From Thermodesulfobium acidiphilum (GTDB lineage Bacteria > Thermodesulfobiota > Thermodesulfobiia > Thermodesulfobiales > Thermodesulfobiaceae), in NCBI RefSeq assembly GCF_003057965.1, contig NZ_CP020921.1:436501-500500 (forward strand): 64,000 nucleotides of DNA, given 5' to 3'. The notes under the pieces are model-generated. The model was given only the letters and a program-made list of their open reading frames with translations, was not told the DNA's origin and ran no database searches. Positions within the stretch are counted from its first letter, which is position 1. The number at the start of each line of letters is the position of its first letter. Position numbers and translations under genes: made by a program. Below are positions 1 to 6,115 of the stretch, one piece after another.

Positions 1-33
1 AAGCTCTGCATGGGCATCAAAGAGTTGCAGCAA
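1..33 (-). CDS. Start of a leftward gene, truncated by the window edge (unidentified)
   Basis: Read on the minus strand, an open frame begins at TTG (33-31) and runs off the left edge, giving MLQLFDAHAEL. An AGAGGTGAT Shine-Dalgarno lies about 10 nt upstream, and a consensus minus-strand promoter (84-112) points into it. An in-frame ATT at 39-37 sits closer to the ribosome-binding site and could be the true start. Only 11 codons are visible, so no product can be named. Confidence 0.35.
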   Translation of the reverse strand, partial: MLQLFDAHAEL

Positions 34-65
34 ATTAATTATAATCACCTCTTTTTATACATATA

Positions 66-79
66 TTCGAAAATTCGAA
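66..79. promoter_or_regulatory. Operator-like TTCGAA dyad
   Basis: Two TTCGAA palindromes (66-71 and 74-79) are separated by two bases and form a nearly perfect 14-bp dyad. They lie just downstream of the minus-strand -10 element, about where transcription would start, which is a typical repressor site. The regulator is unknown; a role is inferred from position and symmetry only. Confidence 0.4.
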
Positions 80-83
80 AATA

Positions 84-112
84 AGTATATATAATTTTTT
101 CAATTCTGTCAA
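84..112 (-). promoter_or_regulatory. Sigma-70 type promoter for the leftward edge gene
   Basis: On the minus strand TTGACA (112-107) is followed after exactly 17 bp by TATACT (89-84). This is a near-perfect vegetative promoter, and its transcript would reach the leftward gene start after about 45 nt. Confidence 0.65.
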
Positions 113-223
113 TAAGGCAATTTTATTCGTTTTTGTTTTCTAAGTTATCTTTATAATTTATTAATTTTTTTCTATATTTTTTTCTGAAAAGGATAATATA
201 AATAGTTTATATGACAAAAACAT

Positions 224-252
224 TTGACATATTCATTTTAAATAACTATACT
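224..252 (+). promoter_or_regulatory. Consensus sigma-70 promoter, rightward
   Basis: TTGACA (224-229), a 17-bp spacer and TATACT (247-252). The nearest plus-strand ribosome-binding site is AGGAGG at 352-357. The next large gene starts at 546, so the transcript would run antisense through tRNA-Arg. It may serve the LysM/M23 gene, a short ORF or a small RNA. Confidence 0.6.
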
Positions 253-367
253 TTTGGAGTTGTTTAAAAGTTGATTTTAATTTAAATTTAATGAAATTAA
301 TTTATTTTTTTTAATGAGTTTTAAAAAGGGGTAAAGGGCAAGGATCTTTTCAGGAGGTACTAAGGTT

Positions 368-433
368 ATGATTTTATTTTTTAAGGTGATTAAAGGCTTT
401 AAGTGGCGTGCCCGACAGGATTCGAACCTGTGA
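368..433 (+). CDS. Possible 21-residue small ORF overlapping tRNA-Arg antisense
   Basis: ATG at 368 is preceded by AGGAGG (352-357) at a 10-nt spacing and lies downstream of the consensus promoter at 224-252. The frame encodes a hydrophobic-then-basic peptide ([17 protein letters not shown]...) ending at TGA 431-433. Its C-terminal third is simply the antisense of the tRNA, a common source of false ORFs. The initiation signals are the only reason to list it. Confidence 0.2.
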   Translation: MILFFKVIKGFKWRARQDSNL

Positions 434-480
434 CCTTTGGATTCGTAGTCCAACGCTCTATCCAACTGAGCTACGGGCAC
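404..480 (-). tRNA. tRNA-Arg (anticodon ACG)
   Basis: The minus strand folds as a cloverleaf: acceptor arms GTGCCCG (480-474) and CGGGCAC (414-408), anticodon loop CTACGAA with ACG, T-loop GGTTCGAATCC, and an encoded GCCA 3' end (407-404). ACG would be deaminated to ICG to read CGU/CGC/CGA; this implies a TadA enzyme, which is not in the window. Confidence 0.95.
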
Positions 481-490
481 AACGTATTTG

Positions 491-519
491 ATTATATCAT
501 AAATTTTTAATTGAGCTAA
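491..519 (-). promoter_or_regulatory. Probable promoter of tRNA-Arg
   Basis: On the minus strand a perfect TATAAT (496-491) lies 10 bp upstream of the mature tRNA 5' end. A weak TTAGCT sits 17 bp further upstream. The -35 match is poor, so the call rests mainly on the -10 and its position. Confidence 0.35.
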
Positions 520-545
520 AAATTAGGCTATGAGAGGTGATTTTA

Positions 546-1553
546 TTGGGTAATTTTTTTAAAAAATTTAAATTAGGTTCTATTAAAGAGTTTTTAACGA
601 AATACAAAAAAGAAATTTATTACTTTTTTCCCATTATTCCTCTGATTGTAGGGGGGCTAATAATTACAAGTAGCGTTAATTTAAAACCAAAAATTTCTAA
701 TTTTTCAAATCTTCCCGTTCAAAAAGTTTCAAAAGGAGACGTTAAAAAGGTTGAAAGCGAACCAAAGCTTCAGATTCAGGAGTATACTGTTCAGCCAGGA
801 GACACGCTTGAAAGTATAGCTCAAAAATTCAGCATTAATTATCAAACTATTAAATTGCTGAACGACATTAGAGATGAAGGGTACCTTAAAGTTGGTCAAA
901 AGTTAAAAATTCCTAACATGAACGGTGTAATTTATACTGTTCAGCCAGGAGATACGCTGGGTGAAATCTGTGATATATATGGGGTCAGTCAAGAAAGAAT
1001 TTTGAAATCCAACAATATACCAAACCCTCAAGAACTTCAAATAGGGCAGGATATATTCATACCAGGACTTGACGTTGTATCTGAGGTGGCAAACAAGTGG
1101 ACATCTAATAATAGCAACAATGGGTATGAACGTATTGCTCTTGCTTATAGAGGTAGAGGATTTCCTGGCGACTTTATATGGCCTGTAGATGGACCTATTA
1201 CTTCTGGTTTTGGTTGGAGAATACATCCAATTTTCGGCACTCCAGAGTTTCATACAGGAATAGATATAGGAGTTCCTTATGGTACCCCAGTTAGGGCTGC
1301 TGATAGAGGGGTAGTTACTTATGCCGGTTGGGAGCATGGTTATGGAGAAATTGTTACTATTAATCATGGGGATGGCATTAGTACTTCATATTCTCATAAT
1401 AGTTCGATAGTTGTTTCGGTAGGACAAAGAGTTAGCCAGGGTCAGGTGATAGCCTATGCAGGTAGTACTGGTTGGTCTACGGGGCCACACGTGCTCTTTG
1501 AGATAAAGGTTGATGGAAGGTACGTAAATCCTTTAAATTATTTGCCTAGATAA
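546..1553 (+). CDS. Membrane-anchored LysM-LysM-M23 peptidase-family protein
   Basis: A 335-residue envelope protein. After a basic N-terminus comes one transmembrane segment (about 25-45), two LysM peptidoglycan-binding repeats each starting YTVQPGDTL (about 80-125 and 130-175), and a C-terminal LytM/M23 domain (about 215-330). The first zinc motif is intact (H236-T-G-I-D240). The usual HxH motif reads GPHVLFE, so the second His, a zinc ligand in LytM, is Leu317. The protein may therefore be a non-catalytic amidase activator (EnvC/NlpD-like) rather than an endopeptidase. The TTG at 546 is preferred over GTG 537 because GAGGTGA (534-540) overlaps the latter and is spaced correctly for the former. 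Confidence 0.85.
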   Translation: MGNFFKKFKLGSIKEFLTKYKKEIYYFFPIIPLIVGGLIITSSVNLKPKISNFSNLPVQKVSKGDVKKVESEPKLQIQEYTVQPGDTLESIAQKFSINYQTIKLLNDIRDEGYLKVGQKLKIPNMNGVIYTVQPGDTLGEICDIYGVSQERILKSNNIPNPQELQIGQDIFIPGLDVVSEVANKWTSNNSNNGYERIALAYRGRGFPGDFIWPVDGPITSGFGWRIHPIFGTPEFHTGIDIGVPYGTPVRAADRGVVTYAGWEHGYGEIVTINHGDGISTSYSHNSSIVVSVGQRVSQGQVIAYAGSTGWSTGPHVLFEIKVDGRYVNPLNYLPR

Positions 1554-1629
1554 AACCTTTAATTGTATTATTTTATATGATCTGCAACAATGGTTTATAA
1601 TGGTTAAATCATTTTTGGAGGTATAAAGA

Positions 1630-2550
1630 TTGAGATATGATGTAATTATTTTGGGAGCAGGACCTGCTGGTTTATCTGCTGCTGTTTATTTAGCAAGAGC
1701 TAATGTTTCGTCTCTTGTAATAGGTTTGCCAGGCGGATCAAGGGCTTCGTGGGCCCATAACATTGAGAACTACCTTGGATTTCCTGAAGGAATTTCGGGT
1801 AAAGAATTTAAGGAGAGATCGGTAGCTCAAGCAAAAAAATTTGGCGCAGTAATTTTAGAAGAAGAAGTTATTGCAGCTAACTTTTCTGAAAATGGCGGTT
1901 ACTACGTTGAAACAAATAAAGAAAATCGCTTTGAGGCTAATTTTTTGATTCTAGCACTGGGATTGAATGTAAAACCTTCTGGCGTAAAAAATGAAGTAGA
2001 ATATGTTGGGAAGGGAGTCTCTTATTGCAGCACCTGTGATGGGTTTTTTTACAAAAATAGGCCTGTTGTGGTAATAGGTAATAAAGATCTGGCTGCAAGA
2101 GAAACTCTTGATCTGGTTGAATTTGCTTCGAAGATAAATTTGATTTCGCATGCAAAGAGTTTTGAAATCTCTGAAAACTTTCTGAATAAGTTAAAACAAA
2201 ATAATGTTGAATTAACGACAGGAAAGGTAATTGAAGTGCTTGGTGATGGAGAAAAGGTTACTGGAGTTTTGCTGGATAACGAGAGCAAGATATCTGCGGA
2301 CGGCGTTTTCTTTGCTTTGGGAGATATGGGGCCGCTTGATATAGCCAGATTTTTAGGGTTAGAAATTGACGAAAAAACAAAATCAATTGTAGTAGATAGG
2401 AAAATGAGAACTAATATTCCTGGAATATATGCTGCGGGAGATTGTACTGGAGAACCTTATCAGATTTCCACTGCTGTAGGAGAGGGTGCAATTGCTGCCC
2501 TTGAAATTATACATGAACTAAGAAACAGAAAGGACAGAAAAGATGATTAA
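1630..2550 (+). CDS. Thioredoxin-reductase-like FAD protein lacking NADPH-binding motifs
   Basis: A 306-residue member of the low-molecular-weight thioredoxin reductase family. FAD motifs are intact: GAGPAG at 9-14 and AAGDCTG around 268-274. The redox dithiol is CSTC at 133-136. The NADPH domain is altered. The usual GGGDSA loop reads GNKDLA (150-155), and the usual HRR phosphate-binding motif reads SHA (173-175). Known pyridine-nucleotide-independent relatives (FFTR, ferredoxin-linked) show such losses, so ferredoxin-driven thioredoxin reduction is a plausible inference in an organism that makes reduced ferredoxin with the POR encoded at 21.5-24.6 kb. TTG start with GGAG 11 nt upstream. Confidence 0.85.
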   Translation: MRYDVIILGAGPAGLSAAVYLARANVSSLVIGLPGGSRASWAHNIENYLGFPEGISGKEFKERSVAQAKKFGAVILEEEVIAANFSENGGYYVETNKENRFEANFLILALGLNVKPSGVKNEVEYVGKGVSYCSTCDGFFYKNRPVVVIGNKDLAARETLDLVEFASKINLISHAKSFEISENFLNKLKQNNVELTTGKVIEVLGDGEKVTGVLLDNESKISADGVFFALGDMGPLDIARFLGLEIDEKTKSIVVDRKMRTNIPGIYAAGDCTGEPYQISTAVGEGAIAALEIIHELRNRKDRKDD

Positions 2551-3889
2551 TATGATTAATATTAAAAGGTTTATTTTGCTTTTGGTATTGTGGGCATTTC
2601 TGGTTTCTAGTGCTTATGCAGCAGCCTTTACTCCTGATGGGAACCTGGTAGGAAATAATATACCAGTAAGAAGTGGCCCTGGTACAAGTTTTAAGATTAT
2701 CAAAATAATCAACCAGGTTACCCCCATACAATCGATTGAAAAGCAGGGAGATTGGTATAAAGTAAAGTTTCAGGATAATTCGGAAGGTTGGGTTATAGGT
2801 TATTTTGTTGCATTAACTAAGCAAGCGCCCGGTTCTATTATAACTTTTGATAAATTAAAGGATATCAAAGCTCTTGGTATTCAAAACGAAAACGACGTTT
2901 GGGCTGCTACAAGTTTTGGAATCTTTTTGATAGAATCTACTACGAAAGTCGTACCTTATAACGATGGATATCCTTTAGGATATGAGGTTGAAAAATTTTA
3001 TTTTGATAATAACAATGTTTATGCTCTCTTCAAAAAAGGTGATAATGATAGAAAAATTATGTATTTAAAAGGTAAAAAGTGGGTAGGTTTGGATACAAAA
3101 TTTGAGTACAATACTGTGTATTATCAAGGCGATTCTTATTTTTGGCTTGGTGGAAAAAATGGAATTGAACTCTGGGATCTTAAAGGCCCAAAGCTAGTTT
3201 CCTCCTTTCCGGAAAAGGAATATCACGCTTTTAGTTCTGTTCTCAGTATTTACAGAGATTCTAACGATCTTTGGGTCGGAACTGAAAAGGGATTGTATAT
3301 GTTAGATCTTAAGACAAATAAGATTACTACTTATTCTGAAAAGAATCATTTAATAATGGGTGCCTTTACTCTGATTCTTGGTGATAAGGATAGGATTTAT
3401 GCTGTGTCCAGAGAAACTAATATGCTGGGTTTAAACATTTCTTGTGCTTTGAATATTTATGATAAAAAAACTCATAAGTGGATAAATTATCTTCCTGCTG
3501 ATTATCCACCAGGGATAACTTCTTATCCATGGATAGAAAAGGGTATCATAACCGATGATGGAGCCTGGTTTAGTGTGTTTCAGGAACAATCCACTCTTAT
3601 AACAGGATATGGCGTAGTTCATTACATCAGCAAAGACAATAAGTTTAAAGATTATTACGTGCCAAAAATTTATTCAGACTCAATAATGGGATTTGTTTAC
3701 CAAAAAGGCAAGCTGTATATGATGAGTCCTAAAGGTGTATTGACCTATAACGAAGCTACGGGCGATTTTGGAAAGATTACAAAAGCAGATGGTTTGTTAG
3801 ACAACGATATCAAAGCTCTCGCAGTATATGGCAATACCCTTTGGATTGGTGGGCCTCAAGGCATAACTAGATATAATTTAGAAAAGTAA
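2543..3889 (+). CDS. Secreted SH3-like / beta-propeller protein
   Basis: A 448-residue exported protein overlapping the preceding gene by 8 nt, so probably co-transcribed. A signal peptide covers about residues 8-28 (ending SSAYAAAF). A bacterial SH3-like domain follows (about 32-90, with NIPVRSGPG and GWVIGYF), a fold that commonly binds cell-wall peptides. The remainder shows repeats of the form LWVGTEKGLYMLDL and LWIGGPQGITRYN, typical of two-component-regulator-type propeller blades. No kinase or catalytic motif is visible. A role sensing or binding in the cell envelope is inferred. A second ATG at 2552 is an alternative start. Confidence 0.75.
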   Translation: MINMINIKRFILLLVLWAFLVSSAYAAAFTPDGNLVGNNIPVRSGPGTSFKIIKIINQVTPIQSIEKQGDWYKVKFQDNSEGWVIGYFVALTKQAPGSIITFDKLKDIKALGIQNENDVWAATSFGIFLIESTTKVVPYNDGYPLGYEVEKFYFDNNNVYALFKKGDNDRKIMYLKGKKWVGLDTKFEYNTVYYQGDSYFWLGGKNGIELWDLKGPKLVSSFPEKEYHAFSSVLSIYRDSNDLWVGTEKGLYMLDLKTNKITTYSEKNHLIMGAFTLILGDKDRIYAVSRETNMLGLNISCALNIYDKKTHKWINYLPADYPPGITSYPWIEKGIITDDGAWFSVFQEQSTLITGYGVVHYISKDNKFKDYYVPKIYSDSIMGFVYQKGKLYMMSPKGVLTYNEATGDFGKITKADGLLDNDIKALAVYGNTLWIGGPQGITRYNLEK

Positions 3890-3950
3890 AAATTTGATTG
3901 TGAAAGTAGAATTAGAAATTTTGTTTAAAAAATTAAGATAGGAGTTTGCT

Positions 3951-4814
3951 TTGAAAATAAGATTGGATATGGCTAAGTTCGATGTATCTGGTTACGTGGA
4001 TAATATAAGCGTGCATCCTATAATAGTTGAAAAGCTAGAGTGTTTTTTCTCGAATCTAGTTAGTGAGAAAGAAATCCTTGACTATAATGTGTTGACTCTC
4101 TCAAATAGAGTTTTGGTAATTGTAGTATCAGAGGCCGAAAGATTCAAAGAAGCAAACGACATTGACAAGATTTTATATGGTGCACTAGGAAGCATAGAAA
4201 AGGCTGATTTTAATTTTACATTTGAAAATTCAAGTCTTAAACAATTTAAAAATTTTCTTTTTACTGAAAGAAGAAATGAAAGCATACTAATATTCTTTTC
4301 AACTAACGTTGAACTTGTAACATACAATATGGCAATTTTGAAGCTTTTATTTAATCCTTTTGCAAATTTTGATATTTTTAAAATTAATGTTTTTGAACTA
4401 TATACCATCAATTTGAAATTTAATGAGCGTTTGAAATCTTATACACAATTTAAAGATCTTTTTAAGTTACTAAAAGATATAAAGAAGTCAAGTTTAAAAT
4501 TTTTTGTTCAATCAATTGAAGGCCAAAATTCTGAGCCTGTGATGGTATCCCTGGAAGATAGTAGCGCTTCTATATGGAGGGTGTCTACCCCATATTTTTC
4601 TATAAACTTTATTCTAAACGCATTGGTAGAAAACATTTTGCCTGTAACCTTTTATGATTCATCTAACGCTTTAGCTTTTCCTAAATCACTGGCTGTAGGT
4701 TTTACCCTCCAAAATGGAAAACTTTTTGGACCCGTTGATCTCTTTGATGACTCGTTTTATGATTCTTTAAGAAGTAAATTTTATGAAAAAATTATTAATA
4801 GGAGGTTTTCATAA
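3951..4814 (+). CDS. Degenerate homologue of bifunctional FBP aldolase/phosphatase (type V FBPase fold)
   Basis: A 287-residue protein that aligns by eye over most of its length with archaeal/thermophile FBP aldolase/phosphatase (about 360-380 residues). The N-terminus (MKIRLDMAKFDV...VHP22-23), the LYG near residue 76, the block ILKLLFNPFANF (129-140) and the C-terminal AVGFTLQNGKLFGPVDLFDD (248-267) match family blocks LPLYKMFADPFN and ALGFQ..G.L.GP.D.FDD. The metal-binding GDD...H segment reads LSN...S, the DKTEPG block is lost, and the C-terminal EMEYTT tail is absent. Catalysis looks unlikely. The start is TTG with AGGAG 6-7 nt upstream. It overlaps the next gene (TAATG), so it is translated in an operon rather than being an inert remnant. 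Confidence 0.65.
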   Translation: MKIRLDMAKFDVSGYVDNISVHPIIVEKLECFFSNLVSEKEILDYNVLTLSNRVLVIVVSEAERFKEANDIDKILYGALGSIEKADFNFTFENSSLKQFKNFLFTERRNESILIFFSTNVELVTYNMAILKLLFNPFANFDIFKINVFELYTINLKFNERLKSYTQFKDLFKLLKDIKKSSLKFFVQSIEGQNSEPVMVSLEDSSASIWRVSTPYFSINFILNALVENILPVTFYDSSNALAFPKSLAVGFTLQNGKLFGPVDLFDDSFYDSLRSKFYEKIINRRFS

Positions 4815-5068
4815 TGCCTTTTTATGAATATAAGTGTTGTGATTGTAATAATGTGTTTACTCTATTAAGGAGTGTTGATAAAAAAGATGACGCAACAAAT
4901 TGTCCAAAGTGCGGTTCTCCAAACGTGAAGAGAGTAATTTCAAGACCTATGGTTTCAAGAGCGAAATCTCCCAGTAATAGCGATAGTTCGATTGATATTA
5001 GTTCAACTACTTCGAGTTCTTCTTGTGCAGGTTGTTCTGGAGGAGATTGCAGTTCTTGTGGCCTATAA
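4814..5068 (+). CDS. FmdB-family zinc-ribbon protein
   Basis: An 84-residue protein starting MPFYEYKC, the usual FmdB opening, with two CxxC pairs (CCDC and CPKC) forming a rubredoxin-like zinc ribbon. The tail is rich in Ser, Gly and Cys (CAGCSGGDCSSCG), adding extra potential metal-binding cysteines. The family is called a putative regulator, but its biochemical role is not settled. Its ATG overlaps the preceding stop codon (TAATG), indicating translational coupling. Confidence 0.85.
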   Translation: MPFYEYKCCDCNNVFTLLRSVDKKDDATNCPKCGSPNVKRVISRPMVSRAKSPSNSDSSIDISSTTSSSSCAGCSGGDCSSCGL

Positions 5069-5643
5069 ATAAAAATTTTGTTTTAATTTTAGCGCTTTTT
5101 TTTGTAACTTTTGCAGGTGTTTTTTATTTAAATAATCTTGAAGTTTCTAATAAGAGGTATTCTTTTGATCTAAAAAAGCAGCAACTAACGCCTAAAAGTA
5201 TTTTCAATTTTAATTTTGATGGTTTGAAAGTTGATAGTGGTGGAGGGGGGTTAGGGAAATTAACACTCAGCGATTTATTTTCTTTTAAAAATTCAAGCGT
5301 TATTTTAGACAATAATGTTCACATCAGCAATAAAGATTTTAATCTATATACAAAAGAAGTTGAATATAAACCCTTTGAAAAAACCGCTTATGCAAAGGGA
5401 GAGGTTCTTGTAGAGGGAAGAGACTTCTTCTTTTTTGGAAAGGACGCATATCTTGAAAAAACTTCTTCGGGAGTAGTTTTAAGTTTACAGAATATAGATG
5501 GTGTGATATTTAAAGGTCCGTTTACTGCCAACAAGATTTCGTATAACATAAATACAAAACAATTGTCGGTTGAGAACTCAGTAATTCACATCTGGAAAAT
5601 TCCTGTTATGTGGCTGCCTACCATATCTATTGAGATTAATTAA
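5056..5643 (+). CDS. OstA/LptA-LptC-like membrane-anchored protein
   Basis: A 195-residue protein with an N-terminal transmembrane anchor (about 6-24) and a beta-rich body. The segment with YTKEVEYKPFEKTAYAKGEV and later FTANKISYNINTKQLSVENS resembles OstA/LptA/LptC beta-taco repeats. The ending IPVMWLPTISIE resembles the linker after the OstA domain in LptD-type proteins. If correct, it implies lipopolysaccharide-like transport and an outer membrane. Start chosen: TTG 5056, 10 nt after GGAGGAG (5039-5045), overlapping the fmdB stop. The longer frame from 5023 lacks a ribosome-binding site. The stop overlaps the convergent pilin gene by 8 nt. Confidence 0.55.
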   Translation: MWPINKNFVLILALFFVTFAGVFYLNNLEVSNKRYSFDLKKQQLTPKSIFNFNFDGLKVDSGGGGLGKLTLSDLFSFKNSSVILDNNVHISNKDFNLYTKEVEYKPFEKTAYAKGEVLVEGRDFFFFGKDAYLEKTSSGVVLSLQNIDGVIFKGPFTANKISYNINTKQLSVENSVIHIWKIPVMWLPTISIEIN

Positions 5644-6115
5644 CGTTTTTATTAATCCATATTCTTCCTGTAGCAGTTCCTATTATAATATCTATTTCTT
5701 TGTTAATCTGTTTACATATCAACGATATTTTTCCGCCGCCCTCATTAGGAACTCCATGTATACTAAAACTACATCTGTTAGATGAACCACAATAGGCATT
5801 TTTAAAGGTTATTTTGTTTGCCAGATCGAATCTTGATGATTGTTTGCCATTGTTGGAAAAGATATAATATGCGTTTTGATTGATATCAAATAAAATTGAA
5901 TTATTAGTTTCTCCGTTGAAAGCTGAATTTCTTATAATTCTAAGATTTTCGGCAATTAAATCGGCCTGATTTTCTAATTGCCAATTTAAAATAATGTTTT
6001 CTAGGTATGCTGGTGCTATAGAAAATAGACAGATAGAAACAATTAATATAGAAAGGATAAGTTCAAGGAAGGTTATACCTGAGCTATTCTTTGTGTTTTT
6101 TGATTTGATTTTCAA
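5636..6115 (-). CDS. Type IV pilin-like / GspH-type pseudopilin
   Basis: A 159-residue protein with a classical class-III signal: a short basic leader, then Gly13 before ITFLE, so the mature N-terminus would carry the conserved Glu5. An about 20-residue hydrophobic helix follows. Two Cys around CGSSNRC could form a disulfide. The C-terminus (IIGTATGRIW) resembles GspH/FimT minor pseudopilins. It starts within the last 32 nt of pckA on the same strand. No other pilus or type II secretion genes are nearby, so its assembly machinery must be encoded elsewhere. Confidence 0.75.
   Translation of the reverse strand: MKIKSKNTKNSSGITFLELILSILIVSICLFSIAPAYLENIILNWQLENQADLIAENLRIIRNSAFNGETNNSILFDINQNAYYIFSNNGKQSSRFDLANKITFKNAYCGSSNRCSFSIHGVPNEGGGKISLICKQINKEIDIIIGTATGRIWINKNVN

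Larger units (their letters stand above)
34..403. other. Gene-poor AT-rich spacer
   Basis: No ordinary protein gene is evident here. The stretch holds two strong promoters pointing away from each other (84-112 minus, 224-252 plus), the TTCGAA dyad, long T/A runs, and one short ORF with a good ribosome-binding site beginning at 368. No convincing intrinsic terminator for the tRNA-Arg gene was found. Confidence 0.6.

Noticed and set aside
277-480. 67-codon minus-strand ORF covering tRNA-Arg
   Set aside because: Its first half is the tRNA itself and the rest is low-complexity AT-rich sequence; no ribosome-binding site.
783-958. Near-identical 25-bp repeats in the LysM/M23 gene
   Set aside because: They encode the two LysM repeat starts (YTVQPGDTL); domain duplication, not a mobile or regulatory repeat.
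903-1367. 154-codon minus-strand ORF inside the LysM/M23 gene
   Set aside because: Fully antisense to a clear protein gene, with no family resemblance; a shadow frame.
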